Both the position numbers and the translations under genes were made by a program. This document shows, piece by piece, positions 12,026 through 23,370 of a stretch of 64,000 nt of DNA (position 1 is its first letter; the number at the start of each line of letters is the position of its first letter). Under the pieces are notes generated by a model. That model was not told the DNA's origin, did no database searches, and was given only the letters and a program-made list of their open reading frames with translations. The stretch is from Leptodactylus fallax. Taxonomy: Eukaryota; Chordata; Amphibia; Anura; Leptodactylidae. Where the stretch lies: the NCBI GenBank assembly GCA_947044405.1, contig CAMRHE010000133.1, forward strand, positions 2,046,001 through 2,110,000, in the 5' to 3' direction.

Positions 12026-13734
12026 CTAGTGAGCAAAGCAAACATATCCCTCCCAGAAACTAGGAGGGCCGAGAAAAAAAAGATAGTCACGGAGGGGGGG
12101 GGGGGGGGCCTCCACCCTTGATCTTCTGGAAGAACGTTGCTGGCGTCTAGTTGGGTTCTGGACCGTCCAGACCGGGGGAGGCGGTGGTGGTGGAGCAATC
12201 AGTTCCCAGTTCTGTAGGTCAGGGAGAGGAATATCCATAGCAGTGCAAAATGGCTCCAGGTCTGCATAGAACCGCAGGGTAGCAGAGCGTCCATTGTGCC
12301 TAGCTGTCAAAGAAAAGGGGAATCCCCAGCGATACGGTATTTGCCGGTCGCACAAAAGCTGTAGCAGAGGGCGCAGATATCTCCTTTTCTGTAGCATAAT
12401 CCAAGAAAGATCCTGATAAAGTTGAATCTTGGCTCCTTCAAATTCAAAGTCTTGAAGACGACGGGCCTTGGAAAGGATGGTTTCCTTCAATGCATAATCG
12501 TGTACGCAGCAAATAACATCACGCGGAGTGGGGCCAGATCCCTTGGGACGCAGGGCCCTGTGCGCTCTATCCAGTTTAATTTTATGCGTAGGTGGTTCCT
12601 GCAAGATGGAGTTGAAAACCTCCCCCAAGGTAGCATGTAAATCCTCCTCCTGGGTAGCCTCAGGCAGCCCCCTGACTCTGATATTATTGCGCCTGCCCCG
12701 GTTGTCCAAGTCCTCTAAATGGCGCTGCATGTCATTAACCACCTGGCATTGGGAGAGGACAGTGTCCTGGAGGTGAGACACATGAGAACGGGTCTGGTCA
12801 TGATCATCTTCAAGGGTATCAACCCGGTTTGCAATATGCTGGAGATCTTGCCGCAGGACAGCGATTTCAGTGCGTATCTCTGAACGACATGCCGTTGTGA
12901 CTTTAGCAACCAGGGAGTCAAAGTCCTCTTTTGACGGTAGATGAGCAAGGTAATCAAGCCATGGTGGAGGGTCAGAAGAGGCTGCCAGAGCAGATTGTAG
13001 CGGAAGTCGGGGTGGCGGTGCAGACGGCAGCGAGAGCTGGGTACAGATAGCCAGGGGGGACAAAGGAGTCGTCCCCAAGTCTGCCTCCTCATCTCCTAGG
13101 AGGGGTGGGGGCTGCTGCAAGGGCATGAGGCTAGGAAGTTGTAAGGACTGCCGGGAGGTGAGAGGATCCCCCACAGGGCTAGGAGGACTCCCACGGTCAG
13201 ATGGTGACATGTGGGGAGGAGAGGCAGTCGCTGAGGTCCCCTGGGACGCTGGGTCCCCCTGATATTGCGTGGGGGAGCCCGCTGAGGAGTGTACCGGCTG
13301 AAGCTGCGGGGGAGGGGGGGCAGTCAGCGCTGCGATGTGAGCGGTCGCAGCGCTTGTCTTACCCGGCGGTGGAGATCGAGCGCCCGGCTTTCAGCCTCCA
13401 GAAAAGCAGGAGGCCTAACAGGGAGACCTCTCTGCAGCGCGGGAGCCCCTCGCGCTGTCAGCGGAGCTGCCGCTGTAGTTATTCCGGAGGCGGTCGGCGC
13501 TGCTGCGGAGGAAGATGGCCGCCGCCTCGTGGAGGCCCGCGCTGCTGAAGCTGTTGCCGGCTGCAGGAACGCGGACAGGGTAGATTGTGACCTGTCCGCG
13601 GGTGCAGGGTCTCCCACAGCCAGTGTCCGGCTCGTTCTTGTAGCCATGGGGTTCTGTATGTCCCAAATGGTCCCACTTAGCTGACGGTAAGGTAGGAGCT
13701 CCTCCAAAGTGCGTCCTCCTCCATCGGATCCCAT
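12026..13734 (-). pseudogene. LINE copy 1 ORF1 (RNA-binding L1 ORF1p-like), frameshifted
   Basis: L1-type ORF1 protein, which binds the element RNA as a coiled-coil trimer. An N-terminal proline- and serine-rich part (13324-13734) is separated by a frame change from a 394-codon open part (13210-12026). The latter has a coiled coil at about residues 95-165, the RRM signature DLDNRGRRNNIRVRGLPE at about 167-184, then the C-terminal domain with DRAHRAL and PYRWGFPFSLTA. The tail contains a proline run. A poly-G tract (plus strand 12095-12109) lies near the 3' end and may have altered the C-terminus. The protein resembles the Transposase_22 family. Confidence 0.88.
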
Positions 13735-14295
13735 GCCACCCCCCCCTTATATTCTATGTATAGCATATATAAGCCATCTGAGCAGAGCAGCTAACCTCTC
13801 CAAACAGCTCAGAGGAGAAGCAAACTAACACAAAGCATACAGAGAGAACATACGCTGGACAATTGATTTATGCAGTTTATTGAAAGTTTAGATATACTAA
13901 GAAGTACTTGCCTTAAAGGAGTTCAGTCTCAGCACAATGATTCACTCTGTGTCCTCGGGCTGTGGGTGCGTCTCCAGCACAATTACAGATAGTCAAGCTT
14001 TTCAGTCCTCACAATCACAACACTTGTATCTTTTGCTTACTCCAGATAATGGTGCTAAACCTTATAGGTTCACTCAGAACTCAGTCCCATCATTATATGA
14101 GGAATAGAACAGACCTTTACAGGACATTTCATCATTTTCAACATTTCATCATTTTCCCAAATTCTTATGAATATATTCAGCACATACTGCATTGTACTAC
14201 TAACTACCAATTTATTATATATTTTGGGAGTCTGAGTCGGTCCATTTTATACCGACTCCACCAAAATAGGCACCGACTCCGACTCCACAGCCCTG

Positions 14296-14463
14296 GTGTC
14301 AACGTGTTCATCAGAATCCACTGTAGGGGCTGATGGTTTTTTTTATTGCAAAATTGTCTTTGGAGTGAGTTTGCGTATACATGTATTTAATATTTGAATT
14401 CAGCGCACTGTTTGCTTTCTATCGGTATATAAAACTGCACTTTGAGGACATGAAAGGTCCTAT
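14296..14463 (-). mobile_element. Penelope-like element, 5' side of the copy split by hAT
   Basis: Continuation of the PLE at 2423-3791 on the far side of the hAT. The sequence starts with the second copy of GTGTCAAC. Read on the minus strand it gives an Asp/Glu-rich stretch before the RT domain (SAPTVDSDEHVDTYF), typical of the region upstream of the PLE core. It runs into a hairpin MITE at 14464. Confidence 0.55.
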
Positions 14464-14619
14464 TTAATAGCAATTAACCCCATCATGTCCCTCACATGGA
14501 GGTAATTATTTTCATTATTGAGGTCCTTTATTAGTACCTCCATGTCTCACATATTGGTAACCCTTATGTGAAGCATACTGGGTTAATGTAAGGGACATGA
14601 TGGGGTTAATTGCTATTAA
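14464..14619. repeat. Foldback MITE with perfect 29-bp inverted ends
   Basis: Bases 14464-14492 and 14591-14619 are exact reverse complements over 29 bp. An inner, imperfect inverted pair around 'cacatggaggta' / 'tacctccatg' extends the hairpin. The ends carry TTAA, so a TTAA target preference is possible. It has no coding capacity. I could not assign it to a transposon family. Confidence 0.8.
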
Positions 14620-15029
14620 TGTGAGGCGCATGGAATTACTGAAACTAAATTAATAACCCCAAATGCCTGACAATAGTAACCCCAGCATGTACATGGTTTT
14701 TTACTTTGACTGTGAACGGAGTTGCTCTCCTCATCCTCCTCCTTTTTGCAGTGATGCACATGGCTCCGCCTCCTGAACTTTCCTCACTCCTCTCATTGGT
14801 GGACAGGGAGGGCAGCAATTTAATGCTTGCAGGTCCCTTGCCAGCAAAATATGCCATGCGTGCCAACAGTGGCACGTGTACCAGGGGTTGCCAACTTCTG
14901 GTCTAGTCGTAATTTTTATTACAGCATTGACATCCAAGTATATTCACAGGAAGGAAGTTGGATGATTGCATATAAAATTATGGTTGGGCCTAATGGACTC
15001 CCCATTGCAGTGCCCCTTAGCTAGTGGAA
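14620..15029. other. Unassigned, with a possible hAT-type end and an R2 fragment
   Basis: No gene visible. A phrase 'caggggttgccaac' at about 14881-14894 resembles the start of a non-autonomous hAT, but I found no partner end. At about 14988-15028 the sequence 'attgcagtgccccttagctagtggaagat' matches the R2 segment of the repeated unit that recurs at 35760, 43430 and 63130. Confidence 0.5.
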
Positions 15030-17035
15030 GATATTAGCTTTATAGCACCAATATACTCTGCAGCACTTTACAAATCAGAGGACACATGAACAGACAATAT
15101 GAGACATTACAATGTGACCACAAAATTAACATATCAAACAATAGGAGTGAGGGCCCTGCTCGTAAGAGCTTAAGTTCTATAAGGAAATGGGGAGACACAA
15201 AAGGGCTTGTTGGGTACTATGTTCCAGCCATCTTATACTAAATATCATGTAACTGAAGCTGTATGAGCCCGTCACTAGCCGGTATCTTTGAATATACAGA
15301 TACTAAGTGCAAGGTAACTTGTAGAAGGAGAGGTCTGGAGCTATGGAATAGGATAAGAAATGTTAGTAAGGTGAATTGTAACAGCCGGGGACAGACTGGA
15401 GGAAGTGTGACGGGATAGGATCACTTGTGCAAGTAGTAGATCGAGAAAAAGATAGGAGCTGGGAGACTACTACTTCTGTTACTGGGTCAAAGAATGAGCA
15501 TTCATAATGAAGTGCAAGGGATGGAAGGGGACTGATGGCGCTTGGAGATTTGGGTTATTTCCTGTTGGAAGTTGTTGGTTTTTTCTCTTACATGAAATAC
15601 GTGGCCATGTCTTGAGCACTGAGGTCTGACAGGTACCTGCACCTTCGGCATAAGGAGGGAGTGAAAGGTGTCAGTTGTTTAGGGTTAGATGAGAGAGGTG
15701 AAATAAGCTAGTTTGGTGACGGGAAGGGCAGAGTTATATTGGCTTTGAGCATAAATTTAAAGTGAAGAAAATCTACATGTTATATTTTCGCCATAGCCGT
15801 TCAGCACATCTTGAGCACCGCTGAAGAAAACGCGTTGGAAGAGCATGCAAAGGCTGCCAGTCTGTGGTGAGATTTTTGTATTGTCGAGGGTGTTGCTTTA
15901 TCCAGAGTCTCATTGTAGTGTTTGGTGGCCAGAACAGGGGAGAGAAGAGATGACAGTAATGACTGTAGGGTGTCTGAGAGGTGCTGTGTGTTTACAGCTC
16001 GTAGATTCCTGTATGTGCGGTTGGTGTGTTTTGTGAAGGACATGAGTTTTTGATAGTAAAGAATGTTGTGGTCGGCGAGCATTAGTAAAGTCAGAGACAA
16101 AACAGCCGTAAGAAGACCAGATCAAGGAGATTACCATTGTTGTGTGTGGGAGAAGTAAGCTGAGAGAGACCAAGAGAGGCGGTTCGTGATAGAAGGCGAG
16201 AGGCAGGTGAGGTGACAGGTGGTGTTAATGGGAATTTTAAAATCTCCCATAAGAGTAGGATTTTCACAGGATAGAAAGTTAGGAAGCCATGAAGAAAAGT
16301 GATCTAACTGGTAGGGTGAGCCAAGGGGACTGTAGATAAAACTACTACTATGCAGGGCGGAAAAGTCTGATAGTGTGGATATCGGAAGAGGGGAACGAGA
16401 GCGATGGTACTGGAGGAATGACCTGAAAAGTGCATTGTGGTGATAGGACCCTTACCCCTCCACCCTGCCTATACTCAGGTCTAGGGGTGTTTGAAAATTG
16501 GAGGCCATCATAACAGAGAGCAGCAGGGGACGCGGTGTCACTGTTAATGCAGGTTTTAGTGACAGCCAGCAGGTTAAAAGACTTTGAAATGAAGAGATAT
16601 TGAATAACGTCAAGTTTGTTGCCGACTGAATAGGCGTTCCACAAAAACTGGTGGAGGAGGAGACGGTAGAAAGTGATTATTAAGGTTAGCAGGGTTTGAG
16701 AGACTGGTATGAAGGTTGAGGTTAACAGGAGGATCAGGGTTTGGAGAGATGTCCCCAGCAGCTAGTAGCAGGAGTATGGAGAGAGACAGCAGATGGTTCA
16801 GTGATTTGTGAGCGTCTAATTTGTTGCACGGAGAGTGGGTTAAGGTGGTTGAGGAAGGTGAACAGAGAATGGACTGATGTGGATAGATGTAACAGGAGGG
16901 GGAATGGGCAGCAAGTTTGTAAAAAGCAGCAAATAGAATAAAAAGAGACGACGTGAACATGGTGGGACAACTATGCTTTGAAACTTTTTGGAGTGATTGA
17001 GCTGATCTGTCTTCTGCCATGAGTAACTGCAGCTT
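15030..17035 (-). mobile_element. L2-like LINE with the reverse transcriptase deleted
   Basis: A non-LTR retrotransposon of the L2/CR1 group on the minus strand. The 3' end (15030-15190) is the familiar frog L2 tail, with 'gagcagggccctcactcct' and 'aaagtgctgcagagtatattgg' on the element strand. The 5' part (15801-17020) codes for the ORF2 start and endonuclease. Between them (about 15200-15800) only a linker before the RT and some C-terminal sequence are recognisable. The RT core, which should be about 1.5 kb, is missing. Confidence 0.85.
15560..17020 (-). pseudogene. L2-like LINE ORF2: leader with 2A-like motif and APE endonuclease
   Basis: N-terminal part of an L2-like ORF2 in several frames. 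The start Met is at about 17020 and is followed by a serine/leucine-rich leader. The stretch LLLAAGDISPNPDP at about 16735-16780 resembles the ribosome-skipping 2A-like motif (G-D-x-x-x-N-P-G-P) found near the start of some L2-type ORF2 proteins, but the Gly before the last Pro is Asp here. The endonuclease follows at 16348-16644 (LWNA-type start MWNAYSVGNKLDVIQ, RQGGGVRVL) and 15910-16173. A linker near 15560-15640 reads DLSAQDMATYF. Frameshifts near 16630, 16350 and 16000 inactivate it. Confidence 0.8.
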
Positions 17036-18590
17036 CTATACTCTTGTGATTGAATTACTAAGGACTGAATTACATCGTGCCAACCCCAGCACTTGTGCTT
17101 CCCCTATTACTATTATGTTTACTTATATAGGATACATATGCTTAGATGTAGGATTAAATTAGCTCGTATAACAATCAAACTCGATACATGAACTAAAACT
17201 ATGCGCACAGAAATGATAGACCTGCAGGAATTCAGGTTACATCTACAAGACAACATCAGATGATTTAGGATGATAGGAGTTGTTGATATAACCAAAAACC
17301 CATAGAAAGTGTAACTTCCCAGAAAGTGCTTCTAAAATGTAATCTCTATTAATATCGTCTAAAAAGATAACCATAAAAAGGCAAAAGCTCGAGCAAAATA
17401 GTTTAAATATAACAGGGTTAGCAACAAAAATACCAGAAGTTGCCCCCCATTGTTAGTATCCTATAGTAACCACTGCAATCAGAGTGAGAGGTTCAGTAAC
17501 ATTAATTGGTTATTAACACCAGGAGAGGCAATAGGAGCCAGTGACCATCAGCGTCATAGCAAAGGCGGGAATTGAGGCAGTGCGCATCAACACGTGCACT
17601 AGCCAGCCAATCACTGAGTACGGAGGGCATGCCTAACTGACCACGCGCCCACCCCCCCCCCTGGACACGCTGGTCGCTGTAAACAAACACTAGCAAGTGA
17701 CAGCTGGCACTTGCTAGAACAGAACAAAGGGTTATCACGTAAATATAAGTAGCACCAAAGCAACAACAATGTGGCCATGAAAGGCATCAAAGGGATCTAA
17801 TAGAAACATCACTATACACCAATGCAATACACAGAAAAAGGGATTTCATTTTTGAAATGACATCCATAAAAATCAAGCATATCTACTAATTTCTCGAATG
17901 GATAGATGTACAGAAGCAAAAGGAGGATATACGATAAAATACGATATACAACTGGCAAAAAGTGCAAGCAATGGGGGTGTTTATTGCAATAGATCCCAGA
18001 CATACAAAACTGATCAAAAATTCTTAGAGGAATATGAAATAGTCTCTCTAAGCCCCCATGGCTTAACAGTCTGCATCATAAAGGTCCAACGTGCTTCACG
18101 TTGCAGGACCTTCTGATCCAAGTTCCCACCACGGGGAGAAGGAAAGACTAATTCAATACCCTGGAATTCAATGAGAGGTTTCCCCCTCATGTTTGTCCCA
18201 AATATGTCTGGCAATAGGTGTATTATCGTGTCTTTAAGATATTAACGCGATCACAAATCCTCCTGCAGAACTCCCTGATGGTTTTCCCAACGTATTGGGT
18301 TCCGCAGGAGCACGTTGCCAGATACACTATACCTTGGGACTTGCAATTAATGAAATTTCTGTCCCGAAACTCCCTCTGAGTGGTGGTACTGCGAAAAGAT
18401 TCACTGACCAGAATAAAATCAGACCCTGCAGTTTCCACACCGGAACGTGCCCACAAGGTCGTTGTTATACCATGAATGAAACTTTGCACAGATGAGTAGA
18501 TAGGTTTAGCAGACATTTGCTCTTCCAATAGAATATACGAGTAGTTGTTAGAATTAATCCTAACAAAATGGCTAAACCATGGTTTGCTAG
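17036..18590 (-). mobile_element. Penelope-like element, 3' portion
   Basis: 5'-truncated PLE on the minus strand. The coding end is at 18014-18624 and the remainder down to about 17040 is 3' untranslated or undefined. The part near 17500-17740 encodes a Cys/Arg-rich phrase typical of PLE tails, but this is weak. The 5' end abuts R1 repeat sequence at about 18590. The 17036-17400 stretch has no diagnostic feature, and the boundary with the L2 is approximate. Confidence 0.65.
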
Positions 18591-18624
18591 ATTTACCCCA
18601 ATTTAGTGACATACAACATTGCAC
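18014..18624 (-). pseudogene. Penelope-like endonuclease (GIY-YIG) end
   Basis: C-terminal part of a Penelope-like protein. The piece at 18223-18624 ends the RT-endonuclease linker and has the GIY-YIG core GIVYLATCSCGTQYVGKT followed by the Arg-rich FCRRICDRV. After a frame change, 18014-18214 carries the typical PLE C-terminal stretch (REARWTF, then a KPWGLRE-like end). The reverse transcriptase is absent. GIY-YIG nicks target DNA during PLE insertion; here it is truncated and frameshifted. Confidence 0.83.
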
Positions 18625-18750
18625 TCCTTCTGGGGTATGACGTTTTAAAATGCTTCAGCATCAAGGCTGTACTGTTGCGTATCCAAAGTCAATTCCAGAT
18701 CCTCTAAACCTGTCAGGTTGATGATTTCAGATACTGTCCTTCTTTTTATG
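18591..18750. repeat. Repeat R1, copy A, left piece
   Basis: Bases from 'atggtttgctagatttaccc' to 'gatactgtcc' match the R1 segments at 37700, 52722 and 63210. The piece is cut by LINE copy 2. Its last 16-17 bases are the target duplication of that LINE, and R1 resumes at 25140. Confidence 0.85.
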
Positions 18751-19185
18751 TTTGTTCGAGTTTATTAAGGTTTTTAAATTAGGGAACAGAAAAAAAGAAA
18801 GGGAGGGAACAATGCTAAGACAAAAACATCAAATAAAACATAGGGGGCCACATGAGCCGCCCAAAGCATAGATGAGACGCCAACGTAAGTTAAAATAAAG
18901 GGCTGTTAAGGCCCACAACTAGGAAATCAGCGGTGGGTGGTGTAGTATAACTACATTAAAAACTATTATTAGGAAAGTGGTAGCGATGCCATCCACCTAT
19001 CAGTATGAAAGACAAACATGAAGGGGGGGGGAGGGTCACAAGGGGTACACGGATACTTGAAGACTAACTAAGACACAGACATAGACGAACGGGAAGGGAC
19101 ACACAAGGGGGGGATGGGGAGGGAAAGAGAAAGTTGGCAATAAAAAGCATCCAGACACCGTACCAACAGGGGAACAGTGTCCCAG

Positions 19186-22100
19186 TCAGAGAGAAGAAAA
19201 CTCCGGAGAGTCCTGAAACATCACCCACGGCCGCCAGAGAGACTCAAATTTAGAGAAGTTAGGTGAGTCCTCAGTCACCAGGGCCTCCATTCTCCTAATA
19301 AGGAGAAGCTCCTGTATCAGCTCGACAAGGGTGGGCACGACCGTGCTGCGCCAGTGCCTGGAAATGACTGTTCTGGCGGCGGTGAGGAAATGTCGCAGGA
19401 GGTCCCTCTTAACAGCGGAAACCCTTCCCGGTATAATGGAAAGGAGAGGAAGATGGGGTGAGTGTGTAACAGCTCTGCCGCTCACTTTTGCATATAGCAT
19501 GAAGACTGCCTCCCAGAAAGGCCTGATGGCGTAATCCCACCAAATATGATAGTGCCTCTTTCGGAGCCACAACGCCAACACCGGTCCGAGACACCAGGGT
19601 AGATCCTATGCAGAAGGTCAGGGCAGCGGTACCAGCGGGTCAGAATTTTGTAGTTCTTTTCCTGCGCACCGCAGGGCATCGGGAGTTTGAGTATACAGGA
19701 AGGACTTATCCCAGTCGGCAATGGAGAGGCTATTACCAAGGTCAGACTCCCGGGGGCCAGTATAAGAGGGGAGCCCAGGCGTGGATTCCAGGAGAAGGAT
19801 GCCATAGAGAAGAGAGAGGGCACGTGGGGTGGTGTCAGTATGTGAGAGGGCAGACTCCAGGTCGGTTAAAGGAGATGAGAGCATGGAGAGCAGGGAAAAT
19901 TTACGCAAGAAGGCCGAAAGCTGGCCATATTCCAACCAAGACAATTGAAAGTTGGGGTGGGAGGCTTGTAGCTGCGACAGAGGGAAGAGAAGAACTATCT
20001 GTGACCTGATGTAGGCGAACATCGGCCCCCGCTTGCCAGCAAAGGAATCTGTGAGCCGAGCAACCCGGGGGGGGAACATGGGGTTTTGTAACAGAGGGCT
20101 GAGAGGGCCAGGGACCGCCCGTGCTTGTAGAGTCCCAAATCTTGAGGAACTGGGAGGATAGAAAAGAATGTTCGGTAGTGCTAGGGCGAAAATGAGGCGG
20201 GATCCATGGCAGGGAGGGAAGATGAGCCGAAAGTAAATCGGCCTCAATGGAGACCCACTGCTTGTCCACCCCGCGATAGTACTGTCGCGCGGTAGTATAG
20301 CCTGGGGTCTGGCAGGCCCGCGCCTCCGCGACACTTACGGCGCGTCAGCGTCCAAAAACGTAGCCTGCTCCGCGCCGCTCCCCACACGAGCCTCCCAAAC
20401 AAGGTCTGAACGCGGGCAAAAAAGGGGCACGGAACAGGAATGGGTAGAGCTCGGAACACATATAGTAATCGGGGCATAACATCCATTTTCAGCACGTTAA
20501 TGCGACCAAACCAGGAGAGCATGAGCGAGTTATATTTCCGTATATCCATCTGGAGTGATTCAAGGATCGGGAGATAATTAAGGCGGTAGAGAAGGGAGGG
20601 GTCCGAGGGGATATGAATCCCGAGGTATTTGATGGAGGTAGGATGCCATTTAAAGGGGAAGTCATTCGCAAGGCAGGCTGCCTCTGCTGAAGGCAAGGTG
20701 ATATTGAGGGCCTCGCTCTTAGAAAGGTTCACTTTAAAGTTACTCAAGTTGCCAAAGCAACAACATTTGCGTAAGATAGACGGGAAAGAGATACGAGGCT
20801 GAGACACATACAGGAGGAGGTCGTCGGCGTATAGGGCCGCTTTGACCTGACGATTACCCAGCTGAAGGCCATGGATACCAGGACAGTTCCGTATGGCCGT
20901 CGCTAGGTGTTCCATGACCAGGGCGTATAAAAGAGGAGACAATGGGCATTCCGGACCGGGAAAGAGTTGGAGAGGAGGAGCCCATTGACCCGTACCCGTG
21001 CCGACGCGTCGCCATAAAGAGAAAGCACTTTGCCCAAGTACTCTGGGCCAACCCCAATTTGTTGGAGTGTGGCCTGTAGAAAGCCCCAGTGTACACGGTC
21101 AAACGCCGTTTCAGCATCCACAGAAAGCAAGCACACGGGGGAATTGGTATTGTGGGCCAAGGAGATCGCCAGCAGTGTCTTACATACGTTATCCCTGGCC
21201 TCTCGACCCGAGATGAAGCCAACCTGGTCAGTATGGACCAGGCCTGGCATCAGGGGGGACAAGCGATTGGCTAGCAACTTGGCAAATAATTTGATGTCGA
21301 TATTGAGCAGGGAGATCGGGCGATAACTGGCACAGGAGGATGGGTCTTTCCCTGGCTTGGGAAGAACTGTAATGAGAGCTGATAGAGATTGGAAGGTCTT
21401 GTAGAATCTAGGAGTGAACCCATCAGGGCCAGGGGATTTGCCCAAGGGTGAAGATTGAATATTGCCTCTTCCTCGGAGAAAGGGTCCTCGAGAAGCGCCC
21501 TGTCTGAGGGGGCAATGGTGGGGAGAGAGGTCTTAACAACGTATTCCCGGATTTTTCTCTTCAAGAGAACCCGGGGCAAGATCGGCATACTGTCCACGAA
21601 TATTGTACAGATCGTGGTAGAAGGAGCGGAACGCCTCTGTAACGTCTATAGGGTGATGGACTGATCGCCCATTGCCTCTGTTGATCCGAGGGACGTACGC
21701 GGGGGAGCCGCGGGGATGCAAGCGACGCGCGAGGGAATGACCACACTTGTCTGCAAACTCGTAATAGTGTTTCCGGACAAGGTCTCGGAAAAGCAAGGAT
21801 GTTTCATCTAGATGGGCTCGAAGCTCCTCTCTAGCATTGAGAAGCTCGTTTAAGTCCGCCTGAGAACAAGACTGCTTGTGCTTCACCTCAAGAGAATGGA
21901 TCCTGGCCAACCGTGAGGAAACCCACGCTGCTCGCTCTTTTTTGAGGCGCGCTCCATGCTTGATCAGGACACCCCTAACCACGCATTTTAATGCTTCCCA
22001 CTGTAGCGGAGACAATGTGGAGTCCCGGGCATGATCGAGACTGAAGTTCCTGATCGCGTCGCCAACGTCTGTCCGGCAAATAGTGTCCTTCAACAGGCTG

Positions 22101-23102
22101 TCGTTCAGACGCCAGGTGACAGGACGGCGTGCAAGGCCCGGTACCTCCATTGACAAAAATACGGGTGAGTGGTCTGACCAAAGGGCAGAGCCGATCTGTC
22201 CGGTAGGGGCCCAGGAGAGGGCGTGGTGGCTGATCAGGAAAAAATCGATGCGGCTGTATGAGTTATGCACAGGGGAGTGGTATGTGTAGTCGCGCTCATT
22301 GGGATGCAGAATGCGCCACACGTCGACCAATTGGGAATTGTGGAGGGCGGTCTTAAGCCCGCGCAGCTGGGACTGAGAGTGGGGGGGACGGGGGGGTAGG
22401 GTCAGTCGTAGGGTCCGTTACAAAATTAAAATCGCCCCCAAGAATCGTGACCCCCCTCGCCAAAATCAGAAAGTTTGCCGACTAGGTTCCTGCAGTATCG
22501 CAACTGTCCCTGATTAGGGAGATAGCAACCGGCTATAGTGAGGACACTGCCCGTGATGCGCAGTTTGAGACAAATCTACCCTCAGGGCCTACCAGGGTGT
22601 CTATTACCTCATGGTGCAGAGATCTATGCAAAGCAATAGATACTCCCTTGGACTTGGCGGTCAGGTTGACGCTGTGGAACCAGACAGGAAAGTGGCGGCT
22701 GCGAATATCCGGGACATGGCCTTCCTTGAAGTGTGTGTCCTGTAAAATAAGGACATGAGAGCGCTTCTTATGAAGTTGGTACAATATCTGGCTGCGCTTC
22801 TGTGGGACGTTAAGTCCTCTTGCATTTAAGGTGCAAACATTCAGAGTGAAGACACAAAAGGGACACACACTTAGGAAAGAGGGAGACAAATGTAATCCAA
22901 CACAACTAACACAACTATAGAACCAAATGTTCAACTGACTAAGCAACAAGGTGATGGGGCAAGCCACCACCAAAACAGGTGGGGAAAAGGCAAACAATTC
23001 CAAAACACGTGCTACAATGCAACACGGAGACCCCGGTGGGGAACGGGCTTTCCGAAGAGGAGCCGCCACCCCCCCCCCCCCCCGAGCCCGCCACTGAGAC
23101 AA
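19186..23102 (-). pseudogene. LINE copy 2 ORF2 (endonuclease and reverse transcriptase), frameshifted
   Basis: L1-type ORF2 in at least six pieces. The endonuclease starts in 22533-23102 (CTLNARGLN, then LILQDTHF where most relatives have QETH). A damaged middle (22330-22530) follows, then SYSRIDFFLISHHAL and WSDHSPVFL (21533-22330). The RT spans 20244-21445: LSVDAETAFDRVHW, a gap around 20940, then ALYADDLLLYV with the YADD site near 20818-20829. The C-terminal parts are at 19618-20334 and 19482-19823 (DRCWRCGSERGT, the Cys pair of the terminal knuckle) and 19186-19581. The exact start codon is unclear. It is not functional. Confidence 0.92.
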
Positions 23103-23370
23103 ATTGTAACAAGATATGCTGACAAAAAAACACGATCAATATGAAACTCTATAGACCAGGGCATATAAAAGGAGAGGACAAAATGGAGGGATAGAGAGAG
23201 GGAGAGGAGGAGAGGAGAAAAAAAAAAAAAAAAGGGAGGAAGAAAGAAGAGAAATATGGAAAGTAGGGGAGAGGAAGACAGAATTTCACGGCCCTGCATG
23301 AGGCGGAAGAGAACCCCTAAAGGTTGCAGAGTGGCAATCTCGCCAGCATGCGAGCGGAGAGATCCAGTCC

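Larger units (their letters stand above)
7466..13740 (-). mobile_element. L1/Tx1-clade LINE, near full length (copy 1)
   Basis: A 6.27-kb non-LTR retrotransposon on the minus strand within the hAT. It is bounded by the exact 15-bp duplication CCCCCCTTATATTCT (7451-7465 and 13741-13755). The 3' end carries a poly(A) tail (T run at 7466-7480) with an AATAAA-like signal just upstream. It holds ORF1 (12026-13734) and ORF2 (7644-11426) in the order expected for L1. Long G/C homopolymers at 11219-11232 and 12095-12109 disrupt or pad coding. The intact target duplication shows it entered after the hAT. Confidence 0.95.
3792..14295 (-). mobile_element. Composite hAT DNA transposon with nested insertions
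   Basis: The left end begins cagggctgtggagtcgg at 3792 and the right end, read on the other strand from 14295, begins with the same 17 bases, giving terminal inverted repeats. Both ends are flanked by the exact 8-bp duplication GTGTCAAC (3784-3791 and 14296-14303), the length expected for hAT. The span is 10.5 kb because it holds a CR1 fragment, a MITE and a 6.3-kb LINE. Removing the LINE, MITE and CR1 leaves about 3.2 kb, normal for an autonomous hAT. The right subterminal region (13756-14295) repeats the phrase 'accgactcc' near the end. The transposase is on the minus strand and broken. Confidence 0.92.

Noticed and set aside
13201..13684. Plus-strand open frames of 115 and 131 codons, Arg/Gly-rich
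   Set aside because: They are the antisense of the proline-rich LINE ORF1 N-terminus in GC-rich DNA.
18981..19140. Purine-rich stretch considered as a regulatory or origin-like element
   Set aside because: It is the 3' untranslated region of LINE copy 2 and shows no specific motif.
23012..23299. Hydrophobic 95-codon frame that looks like a membrane protein
   Set aside because: It lies in the pyrimidine-rich spacer between LINE ORF1 and ORF2, where such frames arise from composition alone.
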